From Methylorubrum aminovorans (lineage in GTDB: Bacteria > Pseudomonadota > Alphaproteobacteria > Rhizobiales > Beijerinckiaceae), in contig NZ_BPRC01000001.1 in assembly GCF_022179725.1 (NCBI RefSeq), forward strand, positions 744,001 through 808,000: 64,000 nucleotides of DNA. The letters run 5' to 3'. Below the pieces are notes generated by a model. The model was not told the origin of the DNA and made no database searches. It saw only the letters and a list, made by a program, of their open reading frames with translations. Shown here piece by piece: positions 57,588 through 64,000 of this stretch. Positions within the stretch are counted from its first letter, which is position 1. The number at the start of each line of letters is the position of its first letter. Both the position numbers and the translations under genes were made by a program.

Positions 57588-58325
57588 ATGAAGAAGGTCT
57601 ACCCGGATCCGAAGGCGGCACTCGCCGGCCTGCTGCGCGACGGCATGACGATCATGGCCGGCGGCTTCGGCCTGTGCGGCATTCCGGACGAGCTGATCGA
57701 CGCCATCCAGGCCTCCGGCGTAAAGGATCTGACCGTCGTCTCCAACAATGCCGGCATCGACGGCGTCGGCCTGGGCAAGCTGCTCGATACCCGCCAAGTG
57801 AAGAAGATGATCTCGTCCTATGTCGGCGAGAACAAGGAATTCGCCCGCCAGTATCTCGGCGGCGAGCTTGAGATCGAATTCAACCCACAGGGCACGCTGG
57901 CCGAGCGCATCCGTGCCGGCGGCGCGGGCATCCCGGCCTTCTTCACCAAGACCGGCGTCGGCACCAAGGTCGCCGAGGGCAAAGAGGTGCGCGAGTTCGA
58001 CGGCGAGAGCTACGTGATGGAGCGCGGGCTCTTCGCGGATCTGGCCATCGTCCACGCCTGGAAGGGCGATACCGAGGGCAACCTCGTCTACCGAAAGACG
58101 GCGCGCAACTTCAATCCGATGATGGCCACCGCCGCCGAGGTGACGGTCGCGCAGGTCGAGCACCTCGTCGAGCCCGGCGAGATCGACCCCGACCACATCC
58201 ACACGCCGGGCATCTTCATCGGCCGCATCCTCCACGTCCCGACCCGCGAGAAGCGCATCGAGCAGCGCACCGTGCGCAAGCGCAAAGAGCCGGAAGCGGC
58301 GGCAGCCGGCGGCGGCCAGATCTGA
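57588..58325 (+). CDS. scoA: 3-oxoacid CoA-transferase subunit A (SCOT-type)
   Basis: The 245-residue alpha subunit has the CoA-transferase glycine-rich block [30 protein letters not shown] and [15 protein letters not shown]. It transfers CoA from succinyl-CoA to acetoacetate or related 3-oxoacids together with subunit B. In methylobacteria this fits poly-hydroxybutyrate and acetoacetate use. An AGGAAGGG Shine-Dalgarno supports the ATG at 57588. The B subunit follows 107 bp downstream. Confidence 0.92.
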   Translation: MKKVYPDPKAALAGLLRDGMTIMAGGFGLCGIPDELIDAIQASGVKDLTVVSNNAGIDGVGLGKLLDTRQVKKMISSYVGENKEFARQYLGGELEIEFNPQGTLAERIRAGGAGIPAFFTKTGVGTKVAEGKEVREFDGESYVMERGLFADLAIVHAWKGDTEGNLVYRKTARNFNPMMATAAEVTVAQVEHLVEPGEIDPDHIHTPGIFIGRILHVPTREKRIEQRTVRKRKEPEAAAAGGGQI

Positions 58326-58432
58326 ACCGAACATCGGCCGGAAGGCCGCGAGCGCGACGGTGCGTCGCCGCCTTGCGCGGCGGATGGCGCCTCGTCGCTT
58401 CCGACGATGCGCCAAACGAGGGAACGTCGAAA

Positions 58433-59092
58433 ATGGCCTGGACCCGTGAACAGATGGCGGAGCGCGCCGCCAAGGAGCTGCAGGACGGCTTCTACGTGAA
58501 TCTCGGCATCGGCATCCCGACGCTGGTATCGAACTACATCCCGGAGGGCATGTCGGTTCAGCTGCAGTCCGAGAACGGCATGCTCGGGATGGGACCGTTT
58601 CCCTATGAGGGCGAGGAGGATCCCGACCTCATCAACGCCGGCAAGCAGACCATCACCGCGCTGCCGTCCACGAGCTACTTCTCCTCGGCCGACTCGTTCG
58701 GGATGATCCGCGGCGGTCACATCGACCTGTCGATCCTCGGTGCGATGCAGGTCGCGCAGAACGGCGACCTGGCCAACTGGATGATCCCCGGCAAGATGGT
58801 GAAGGGCATGGGCGGCGCGATGGATCTCGTCGCCGGCGTGAAGAAGGTGGTCGTGGTGATGGAGCACGTCGCCAAGAACAAGGACGGATCCGAGAGCCCC
58901 AAACTGCTGAAGACCTGCGACCTGCCGCTCACCGGCACGCAGGTGGTCGACATGGTGATCACCGACCTCGGCGTCTTCACCATCGACAAGAAGGGCGAGG
59001 GCGGCATGACCCTGGTCGAGCTCGCCGACGGCGTCACCGAGGACGAGGTTCGCGCCAAGACCGAAGGCGCATTCAAGGTCGCGCTGAACTGA
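58433..59092 (+). CDS. scoB: 3-oxoacid CoA-transferase subunit B (SCOT-type)
   Basis: The 219-residue beta subunit has the catalytic glutamate E47 in [15 protein letters not shown], preceded by [18 protein letters not shown]. Later segments are [12 protein letters not shown] and [11 protein letters not shown]. It pairs with subunit A. The ATG at 58433 ([16 protein letters not shown]) matches the usual family N-terminus; the in-frame start at 58373 would add 20 unconserved residues. Confidence 0.92.
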   Translation: MAWTREQMAERAAKELQDGFYVNLGIGIPTLVSNYIPEGMSVQLQSENGMLGMGPFPYEGEEDPDLINAGKQTITALPSTSYFSSADSFGMIRGGHIDLSILGAMQVAQNGDLANWMIPGKMVKGMGGAMDLVAGVKKVVVVMEHVAKNKDGSESPKLLKTCDLPLTGTQVVDMVITDLGVFTIDKKGEGGMTLVELADGVTEDEVRAKTEGAFKVALN

Positions 59093-59265
59093 GACAAGCA
59101 AGCTCGGCAGGGGAGGGCGGCCCGTTTCGGGACGTCTTCCGCCTGCCGCGGGCCGGCATGGCTAAGCAGGCATTAATCGGGATCGTCGAAAGCTTCGCAT
59201 CGATCGGATCGCGCCTTGAGAGCGCACCGGTCGGGGAGCTTTTCGCGATACGAAGGTGCGTGTGT

Positions 59266-59673
59266 ATGCGTAGCGTTCCGGGAACGGACAACGTCATCCC
59301 CTTTCGCCGCCCGGCTGCGGCGCGGCAGGGAGCCATCGCCTCCGAATTCGGAGCCGTCGCGGCACCGCGGAGCCGTTCGCGGGCCGACCAGCGCAGCCTG
59401 ATGGATGCGGTCTACGCCACGGGCAGCCTCCGGGTGCCAGCGGGTGACCGCGAGACCAAGCTGATCGCCTCGCGCCTTCAGGTCTACGGCTTCCTGACCA
59501 TCGAGGAGATGGGCGAGGATGGCGCGCTGCGCCGCCTGCGTCCGTCAGAGGCGATCCGCGCCCGCTCCGAGCGGCCGTGGCGTCTGTCGAAGGCCGGCTA
59601 CGGCTCGGGCCTCGCGGTGACGATCCCCTCGGTCGACGACTTTTTGTTCGAGCCGGCGGGCCTTCCGGCCTGA
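59266..59673 (+). CDS. Small protein, unknown
   Basis: From the ATG at 59266 the protein has 135 residues, MRSVPGTDNVIPFRRPAAAR onward. The D-N-V-I-P-F-R-R-P opening is a common start of short alphaproteobacterial proteins. The middle (DAVYATGSLRVPAGDRETKL, I-A-S-R-L-Q-V-Y-G-F-L-T-I-E-E-M) is well-ordered and helix-rich. I recognise no domain. A start at 59158 would add 36 residues. A terminator overlaps its stop codon. Confidence 0.65.
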   Translation: MRSVPGTDNVIPFRRPAAARQGAIASEFGAVAAPRSRSRADQRSLMDAVYATGSLRVPAGDRETKLIASRLQVYGFLTIEEMGEDGALRRLRPSEAIRARSERPWRLSKAGYGSGLAVTIPSVDDFLFEPAGLPA

Positions 59674-59679
59674 TTTTTT
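59657..59679 (+). terminator. Rho-independent terminator overlapping a stop codon
   Basis: CGGGCC and GGCCTG form a 6-bp stem (one wobble pair) with a TTCC loop, followed by A and six T residues. The TGA of the preceding gene (59671-59673) lies within it. Confidence 0.65.
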
Positions 59680-59713
59680 CAAGTTCGCGATCGGTGCGCG
59701 GCTGTCGACAGGC

Positions 59714-60559
59714 TCAGGTCCGCTCGCCATCCTCATCCCCGCCGCCGGTCAGCGCCGCGCCGTGCTCGCCACGGAGAAGGCGGGCCTGGATCTCGGCGGC
59801 GCGGCGGGCCGATCGCGCGTGTTTCGGTGAGACGGCCTTCGAAGGCGCCATCCCGCGCTTGACCGCCAGGAGATCCGGATCGCCCCAGCGCTCCATCAGG
59901 GCCTGGAACGCCGCGTGGCGGGTGGGATCGAAGGGAATGCGGCGGCCGAGCCCGTCCTTGTAGGGATGCGGCGGATGCAGGCCGCCGCAGGGCACGAAGC
60001 CCTTGGGGATCGGCGTCGTCGCCGCGTGGGTGCGCCCGGCGCGCAGCAGCTCCGGCAGGACGTGCGTGTGCGGACCTTCGTGGCGCCTCTCTCCGGGGCC
60101 GGGAGTCGGTGCAGTCACCTCGATCCGGCCGATGCGCGCGCAAAAAATCCGGTGCGGGCTCATTGCCACGAGGCATGGGCCGATCGGGTTACCGGGAGCA
60201 AAGATCGGCCGCCCGATGCCCGCACGCAGGCAGGCGATGACCTCTGGGTCGCCCGTGCGCACGCAGGCATCGACCGCCAGAAGCCCGAGACCGAGATCGA
60301 ACAGGATCGCCTCACGGTCCTCCTCGCGCGCCGCCTCCCGATCGGGACCGAGTTCGGTCACGACGCTCCGCCGGCTCATGGCGCAGGCGGATAGGGGCAG
60401 GCAGAGCGCCACGGCGTGGTTGTAGCCGTCGGAGAAGCCGGTCTCGTAAGCGACGGGCCTGAGATCAGCGCTTGGCGTCAGCGCGATGGCGCCGCGGGCC
60501 GTGGCGAGTCCGATCCGCGCATCGGGCAGCGCCCGCACCGGCTCGTCCGCCTCGCGCAT
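59714..60559 (-). CDS. Conserved protein of unknown function (possibly DUF6925 type)
   Basis: The first standard start is the ATG at 60559, giving 281 residues. Conserved-looking segments are YETGFSDGYNHAVALCLPLS, HRIFCARIGRIEVTAPTPGP, G-P-H-T-H-V-L-P-E-L-L and PKGFVPCGGLHPPHPYKDG. However, the same frame is open upstream to the guaA stop. It would encode WAESADVEALLRNALADASV and then AWSLGSFGALAEFM, which looks like a genuine N-terminus, but it has no ATG, GTG or TTG. The start is therefore unresolved. The family name is a weak recollection. Confidence 0.6.
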   Translation of the reverse strand: MREADEPVRALPDARIGLATARGAIALTPSADLRPVAYETGFSDGYNHAVALCLPLSACAMSRRSVVTELGPDREAAREEDREAILFDLGLGLLAVDACVRTGDPEVIACLRAGIGRPIFAPGNPIGPCLVAMSPHRIFCARIGRIEVTAPTPGPGERRHEGPHTHVLPELLRAGRTHAATTPIPKGFVPCGGLHPPHPYKDGLGRRIPFDPTRHAAFQALMERWGDPDLLAVKRGMAPSKAVSPKHARSARRAAEIQARLLRGEHGAALTGGGDEDGERT

Positions 60560-60712
60560 GAATTCGGCGAGGGCGCCGAAGCTGCCAAGGCTCCAAGCGA
60601 CGCTGGCATCGGCCAGGGCATTGCGCAGGAGTGCTTCGACGTCAGCACTCTCTGCCCATGATCTTCCGCGCGCGCCGATGTCCTGAATCTTCGAGTTTGG
60701 GTGGATCCAGGG

Positions 60713-62278
60713 TCACTCCCACTCGATCGTACCGGGCGGCTTCGAGGTGATGTCGTAGGTCACCCGGTTGATGCCCTTCACCTCGTTGATGATCCGCGTC
60801 GCGACGCGGCCGAGGAAGGCCATGTCGAAGGGGTAGAAATCGGCGGTCATGCCGTCGACGGAGGTGACGGCGCGCAGGGCGCAGACGTGGTCGTAGGTGC
60901 GCCCGTCGCCCATCACGCCCACCGTCTTGACCGGCAGGATCACCGCGAAGGCCTGCCAGATCGTGTCGTAGAGGCCGGCCTGCCGGATCTCGTCGAGATA
61001 GATCGCGTCGGCCTTGCGCAGGGCCTCCAGCTTCTCGCGGGTGATCATGCCAGGGCAGCGGATGGCAAGGCCGGGGCCGGGGAAGGGGTGGCGGCCCACA
61101 AAAGCCTCGGGCAGTCCGAGTTCTTTGCCGAGCAGCCGCACTTCGTCCTTGAACAGCTCGCGCAAGGGTTCGACCAGCCGCATGTTCATGCGCTCGGGCA
61201 GGCCGCCGACATTGTGGTGGCTCTTGATCGTCACCGAGGGACCGCCGGAGAACGAGACGCTCTCGATCACGTCCGGGTAGAGCGTGCCCTGGGCGAGGAA
61301 GGCGGCGCCGCCGATCTTCTTGGCCTCGGCCTCGAACACGTCGATGAACAGGCGGCCGATCGTCTTGCGCTTCACCTCAGGGTCGTCGACCCCTTCGAGC
61401 GCGCCGATGAACAGCTCCTGCGCCTGAACGTGGACGAGAGGGATGTTGTAGTGGTCGCGAAACAGGCGCACCACTTCGTCGCCCTCACCGAGACGCATCA
61501 GCCCGTGATCGACGAAGACGCAGGTGAGCTGGTCGCCGATCGCCTCGTGGATCAGCACCGCCGCGACCGAGGAATCGACTCCGCCGGACAGGCCGCAGAT
61601 CACCTTCTCCTTGCCGACCTGCTCTCGGATCTTCGCGATCGCCTCCTCGCGGTAGGTGCCCATGGTCCAGTCGCCGGAGCAGCCGGCGATGTCGCGCACG
61701 AAGTTGCGGATCAGCAGGGCGCCATGAGGCGTGTGGTGCACCTCCGGATGGAACTGGACGGCGTAGTAGTGCCGGGCCTCGTCCGCGACCGCCGCGAAAG
61801 GAGCGTTGCGCGAGAGCGCGATGGTGGTGAACCCGTCCGGCAGCTTGGTGACGCGGTCACCGTGGCTCATCCAGACCGGATACTTTTCGCCGACATGCCA
61901 GACGCCCTTGAAGAGCGGCGAGTCGGACAGGATCTCGACCTCGGCGCGGCCGAACTCGGCATGGTGGCCGCCCTCGACCTCGCCGCCGAGCTGGGCCGCC
62001 ATGGTCTGCTGGCCGTAGCAAATGCCGAAGACCGGCACGCCGGATTCAAAGATTTTTTGCGGTGCGCGCGGCGACAGATCGGTCGTGACCGATTCCGGGC
62101 CGCCCGACAGGATCACGCCCTTGGGCCGGTGCTCGTCGAAGGCGGCCTCGGCCTTCGTGAACGGCACGATCTCGCAATAGACGCCCTCCTCGCGCACGCG
62201 GCGGGCGATGAGCTGCGTCACCTGGGAGCCGAAATCGACGATCAGGATCTTGTCGTGGTGGGACGTGTCGATGGTCAT
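60713..62278 (-). CDS. guaA: GMP synthase (glutamine-hydrolysing)
   Basis: The 521-residue enzyme makes GMP from XMP. The class I glutamine amidotransferase domain has the catalytic cysteine C87 in [17 protein letters not shown]. The ATP pyrophosphatase domain has the PP-loop [15 protein letters not shown]. The dimerisation domain ends [16 protein letters not shown], the GuaA C-terminal signature. The ATG at 62278 ([20 protein letters not shown]) is the family start. An in-frame ORF follows its stop (see 59714). Confidence 0.95.
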   Translation of the reverse strand: MTIDTSHHDKILIVDFGSQVTQLIARRVREEGVYCEIVPFTKAEAAFDEHRPKGVILSGGPESVTTDLSPRAPQKIFESGVPVFGICYGQQTMAAQLGGEVEGGHHAEFGRAEVEILSDSPLFKGVWHVGEKYPVWMSHGDRVTKLPDGFTTIALSRNAPFAAVADEARHYYAVQFHPEVHHTPHGALLIRNFVRDIAGCSGDWTMGTYREEAIAKIREQVGKEKVICGLSGGVDSSVAAVLIHEAIGDQLTCVFVDHGLMRLGEGDEVVRLFRDHYNIPLVHVQAQELFIGALEGVDDPEVKRKTIGRLFIDVFEAEAKKIGGAAFLAQGTLYPDVIESVSFSGGPSVTIKSHHNVGGLPERMNMRLVEPLRELFKDEVRLLGKELGLPEAFVGRHPFPGPGLAIRCPGMITREKLEALRKADAIYLDEIRQAGLYDTIWQAFAVILPVKTVGVMGDGRTYDHVCALRAVTSVDGMTADFYPFDMAFLGRVATRIINEVKGINRVTYDITSKPPGTIEWE

Positions 62279-62640
62279 GCTGCCTCGGGGCCTTCTGCGA
62301 TACCGGTTAGACGAGGCCTCGGGACGGCGCAACGCGCGTGATGCCGGGTGCAGGGCAATCGATACGACCGGCCTCAGCGACTCTGTGGCACGATGAAGCT
62401 TCAGCGGAGCGTGTTCCAACCATGGCGTGGCTTCGGACGAGCGAAGACTCGGGACGACCGCGACCTCCGCCAAGGCGAAGGCCGCTGTTCGATGGTAGAA
62501 GCAATCAAATGATCGCCTTGAGCGAGCTCTTGTTCCAGGACAGCAACTGCGATCGTCGTCCGACCTCTGTTGTTAATCTGACGTTCACCGTTTCGGGGCG
62601 ACACGGCACCCCCCTCGAAACGGACAGGAGTCATCCGACC
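62279..62640. other. Intergenic region between divergent guaA and a small secreted protein gene
   Basis: About 362 bp holding upstream sequences of both genes. In-frame extensions of both ORFs across it have poor coding character. No operator, riboswitch or terminator was seen. Confidence 0.4.
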
Positions 62641-62868
62641 ATGAGAGCTGCCCTCTTCGGAATCGCCGTCACGCTCGCAGGTTTCGGCGCCGCCGCGCCG
62701 GCCCAGGCCCTTCCTCTCTCCGGTGCCGCTCCGCTTTCGGACGGATTGTTCCAGCAGGCCCAATACAGCCGCCGGGTCATCCGCGGCCCGCGCTGCAAAA
62801 CCGTCGTCACTAAGCGCCGCGGCCGGTTCGGCCGGGTGGTGGTCACCCGCGAGCGCCGCTGCTTCTGA
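62641..62868 (+). CDS. Small cationic secreted protein, unknown
   Basis: The 75-residue protein has a clear signal peptide (MRAALFGIAVTLAGFGAAAP-AQA). The mature part ends in a basic segment with two cysteines, P-R-C-K-T-V-V-T-K-R-R-G and R-E-R-R-C-F, which could form a disulfide-closed loop. I recognise no family. An intrinsic terminator follows the stop, which supports an independent transcript. Confidence 0.7.
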   Translation: MRAALFGIAVTLAGFGAAAPAQALPLSGAAPLSDGLFQQAQYSRRVIRGPRCKTVVTKRRGRFGRVVVTRERRCF

Positions 62869-62896
62869 TCGGCGCGAACGCACACAGGACGACGAG

Positions 62897-62922
62897 CGGC
62901 CCCCGGAAACGGGGGCCGTTTT
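62897..62922 (+). terminator. Rho-independent terminator after the small cationic protein gene
   Basis: CGGCCCCCG and CGGGGGCCG form a perfect 9-bp stem with a GAAA tetraloop, followed by four T residues. It begins 28 nt after the stop. Confidence 0.8.
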
Positions 62923-63042
62923 CATGTGAACCGGCAGCGCTGCTTCAACGACTCCTCAGCGACGCGGGACGTTGACACGAAGGCCGGGAAGCCGCCACCG
63001 ATCCGAGGTCATTGCTCGTCCTGCCAGGAAAGGCTTCAAAGG

Positions 63043-63384
63043 TTGTCCGGTGATCGGGTGCGCAAGCTGGCGTTAGGGCTCTTCGCCCTGTCCATCCTGT
63101 TAGGGGGTGGTCACCTTTTTACCGGGGTGGTCTACCTGTCGGACGAGCCGACCGCCCTGCTGGTGCTCAAGCGCGGACCGGCCCTTTGGATCGAACGCCC
63201 GGAGAGCCAAGACAGACCCCTGTCGGAACAGATCGTGCTCGACCGGGAGGAGCCCGATCTCGCCTACGGCTGGCTGTATTCTCCGTTGATGCGGCTGGCA
63301 CCGATCCTCGCGCCCGGCTTGGCGGGTGTAGCGGTGCTCCTCCTCGCGATTTCCCGCCGAAGGCGGACCGGCGCGCAGGGCTGA
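63043..63384 (+). CDS. Small two-helix membrane protein, unknown
   Basis: From a TTG at 63043 with AGGAAAGG nine bases upstream, the protein has 113 residues. Helices are near residues 9-31 (LALGLFALSILLGGGHLFTG) and 84-103 (LAPILAPGLAGVAVLLLAIS), with a charged periplasmic loop between them. I do not recognise it. A GTG at 63058 or a longer start at 62926 are alternatives; the latter begins right after the preceding terminator and looks less likely. Confidence 0.6.
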   Translation: MSGDRVRKLALGLFALSILLGGGHLFTGVVYLSDEPTALLVLKRGPALWIERPESQDRPLSEQIVLDREEPDLAYGWLYSPLMRLAPILAPGLAGVAVLLLAISRRRRTGAQG

Positions 63385-63425
63385 ATCCCTGAGACGACAC
63401 GGAATGGAACCGACATCGTTCCTCG

Positions 63426-64000
63426 TTACGACTTCAACAGGCCGTGGCCGCGCATCCAGGCCATGAACAGGGCGGGCCAGGCCGCCGCCGGACTGCCCGG
63501 CACGCCGAGCCCGAAACCGTGGCCGCCGCGCTCGAACAGGTGCATCTCCGCCGGCACCTTCGCCGCCCGCAGGGCCGCGTACATCAGCAGGGGATGGTCG
63601 GTGACCGCGATCCGGTCGTCGGAGGCCTGGACCATGAAGACCGGCGGCGTCCGCTCGTTGACCTGAACCTCCACCGAGTAGGCCCGCCGCCGCGCATCCG
63701 GCGGATCGTCGCCGACGAGAACCCGGCGGCTCGACATGGTGCGGTCGAACGGCGCCCGCATGGTGATGATCGGATAGATCAGCCCGGCGAAGGAGGGACG
63801 GGCGCTCAGGCCGTCCGCATCGTCCATGTCGTCGTAGAGATCCTGCTCGGCATCGGTCGCGGTCACGCCCATCAGGTGGCCGCCCGCGGAGAAGCCGAGC
63901 ACGCCGATCCGGTCGGGGTCGAGACCGTATTCCTCCGCCTTCCACCGGATCAGGCGCATGGCGCGCTGCGCATCCTGGCGGGGCGCGTCGGGGCCGTCGC
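63426..64000 (-). CDS. Alpha/beta hydrolase (esterase/xylanase-B-like), 5' end outside the window
   Basis: The minus-strand frame is open through the window end, reading G-D-G-P-D-A-P-R-Q-D-A-Q-R-A-M-R-L-I-R-W at the edge. The nucleophile elbow is GFSAGGHL with the catalytic Ser, VQASDDRIAVTDHPLL supplies the Asp, and FERGGHGFG supplies the His. This is the BD-FAE/esterase D-like group of secreted or cytoplasmic carbohydrate esterases. The missing N-terminus prevents judging export. It ends with M-R-G-H-G-L-L-K-S. Confidence 0.85.
   Translation of the reverse strand, partial: DGPDAPRQDAQRAMRLIRWKAEEYGLDPDRIGVLGFSAGGHLMGVTATDAEQDLYDDMDDADGLSARPSFAGLIYPIITMRAPFDRTMSSRRVLVGDDPPDARRRAYSVEVQVNERTPPVFMVQASDDRIAVTDHPLLMYAALRAAKVPAEMHLFERGGHGFGLGVPGSPAAAWPALFMAWMRGHGLLKS

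Overview
The window is high-GC chromosomal DNA from an alphaproteobacterium of the order Hyphomicrobiales, most probably Methylobacterium/Methylorubrum. The evidence is the gene content: a CpdR-type receiver, an lgt / MidA-type methyltransferase / pgeF run, a uvrC-pgsA-moaD run, DUF2076, DUF2865 and DUF1328 proteins, and above all a divergent nepR/phyR pair. The predicted phospho-acceptor of PhyR is Asp190, the residue number known for Methylorubrum extorquens PhyR. The placement is inference from content; no database search was run. Nearly everything is core chromosome. I see no rRNA, tRNA, CRISPR array, prophage, transposase or integrase.

Layout. 1-6.9 kb: a partial Cys/Met PLP enzyme, TspO, CpdR, HPRT, a ParDE toxin-antitoxin pair, a zinc-ribbon membrane protein divergent from ftsEX, a YdcF protein and a lone receiver. 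7-11 kb: proB, proA, nadD, rsfS. 10.9-12.2 kb: a GbsR/MarR-type regulator followed by a DUF4166 gene, with a 36-bp near-perfect palindrome centred on the regulator's start codon. 12.6-17.2 kb: a GAF-PAS-GGDEF protein, galM and an MsbA-like ABC exporter. 17.5-25.3 kb: a zinc-type binding protein, moaD, pgsA, uvrC, cheZ, an L,D-transpeptidase, DUF2076 and an outer-membrane beta-barrel. 25.7-33.6 kb: lgt, methyltransferase and pgeF, then MgtC, phosphoglucomutase, a secreted unknown and a SleB-type hydrolase. 33.8-39.3 kb: ppdK, a DUF3096 micro-protein, a lipoprotein L,D-transpeptidase, a VOC protein and a cNMP-domain protein.

39.4-46.3 kb is the general stress response region. phyR and nepR are divergent, and each has its own match to the EcfG promoter pattern (GGAAC, 16-17 nt, then a GTT box). 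Three further matches precede a KGG-repeat gene, a DUF1328 gene and an unrecognised gene. These were the only five matches I found when reading both strands of the window by eye. No ecfG sigma gene is visible. A strong minus-strand terminator at 45.57 kb has no gene feeding it and may end a small RNA.

46-64 kb: a Cys-cluster protein, a class III aminotransferase, a metallophosphoesterase, alkA coupled to a GNAT gene that carries a one-base frameshift, RNase D, a D,D-carboxypeptidase, an AsmA protein, a two-subunit CoA-transferase, guaA with an odd downstream ORF, small secreted or membrane proteins, and a partial alpha/beta hydrolase.

Two families of short dispersed repeats occur between genes: a REP-like hairpin near 0.3 and 49.9 kb, and a GTCATCGCGAGG family at 18.8, 32.3 and 55.2 kb.
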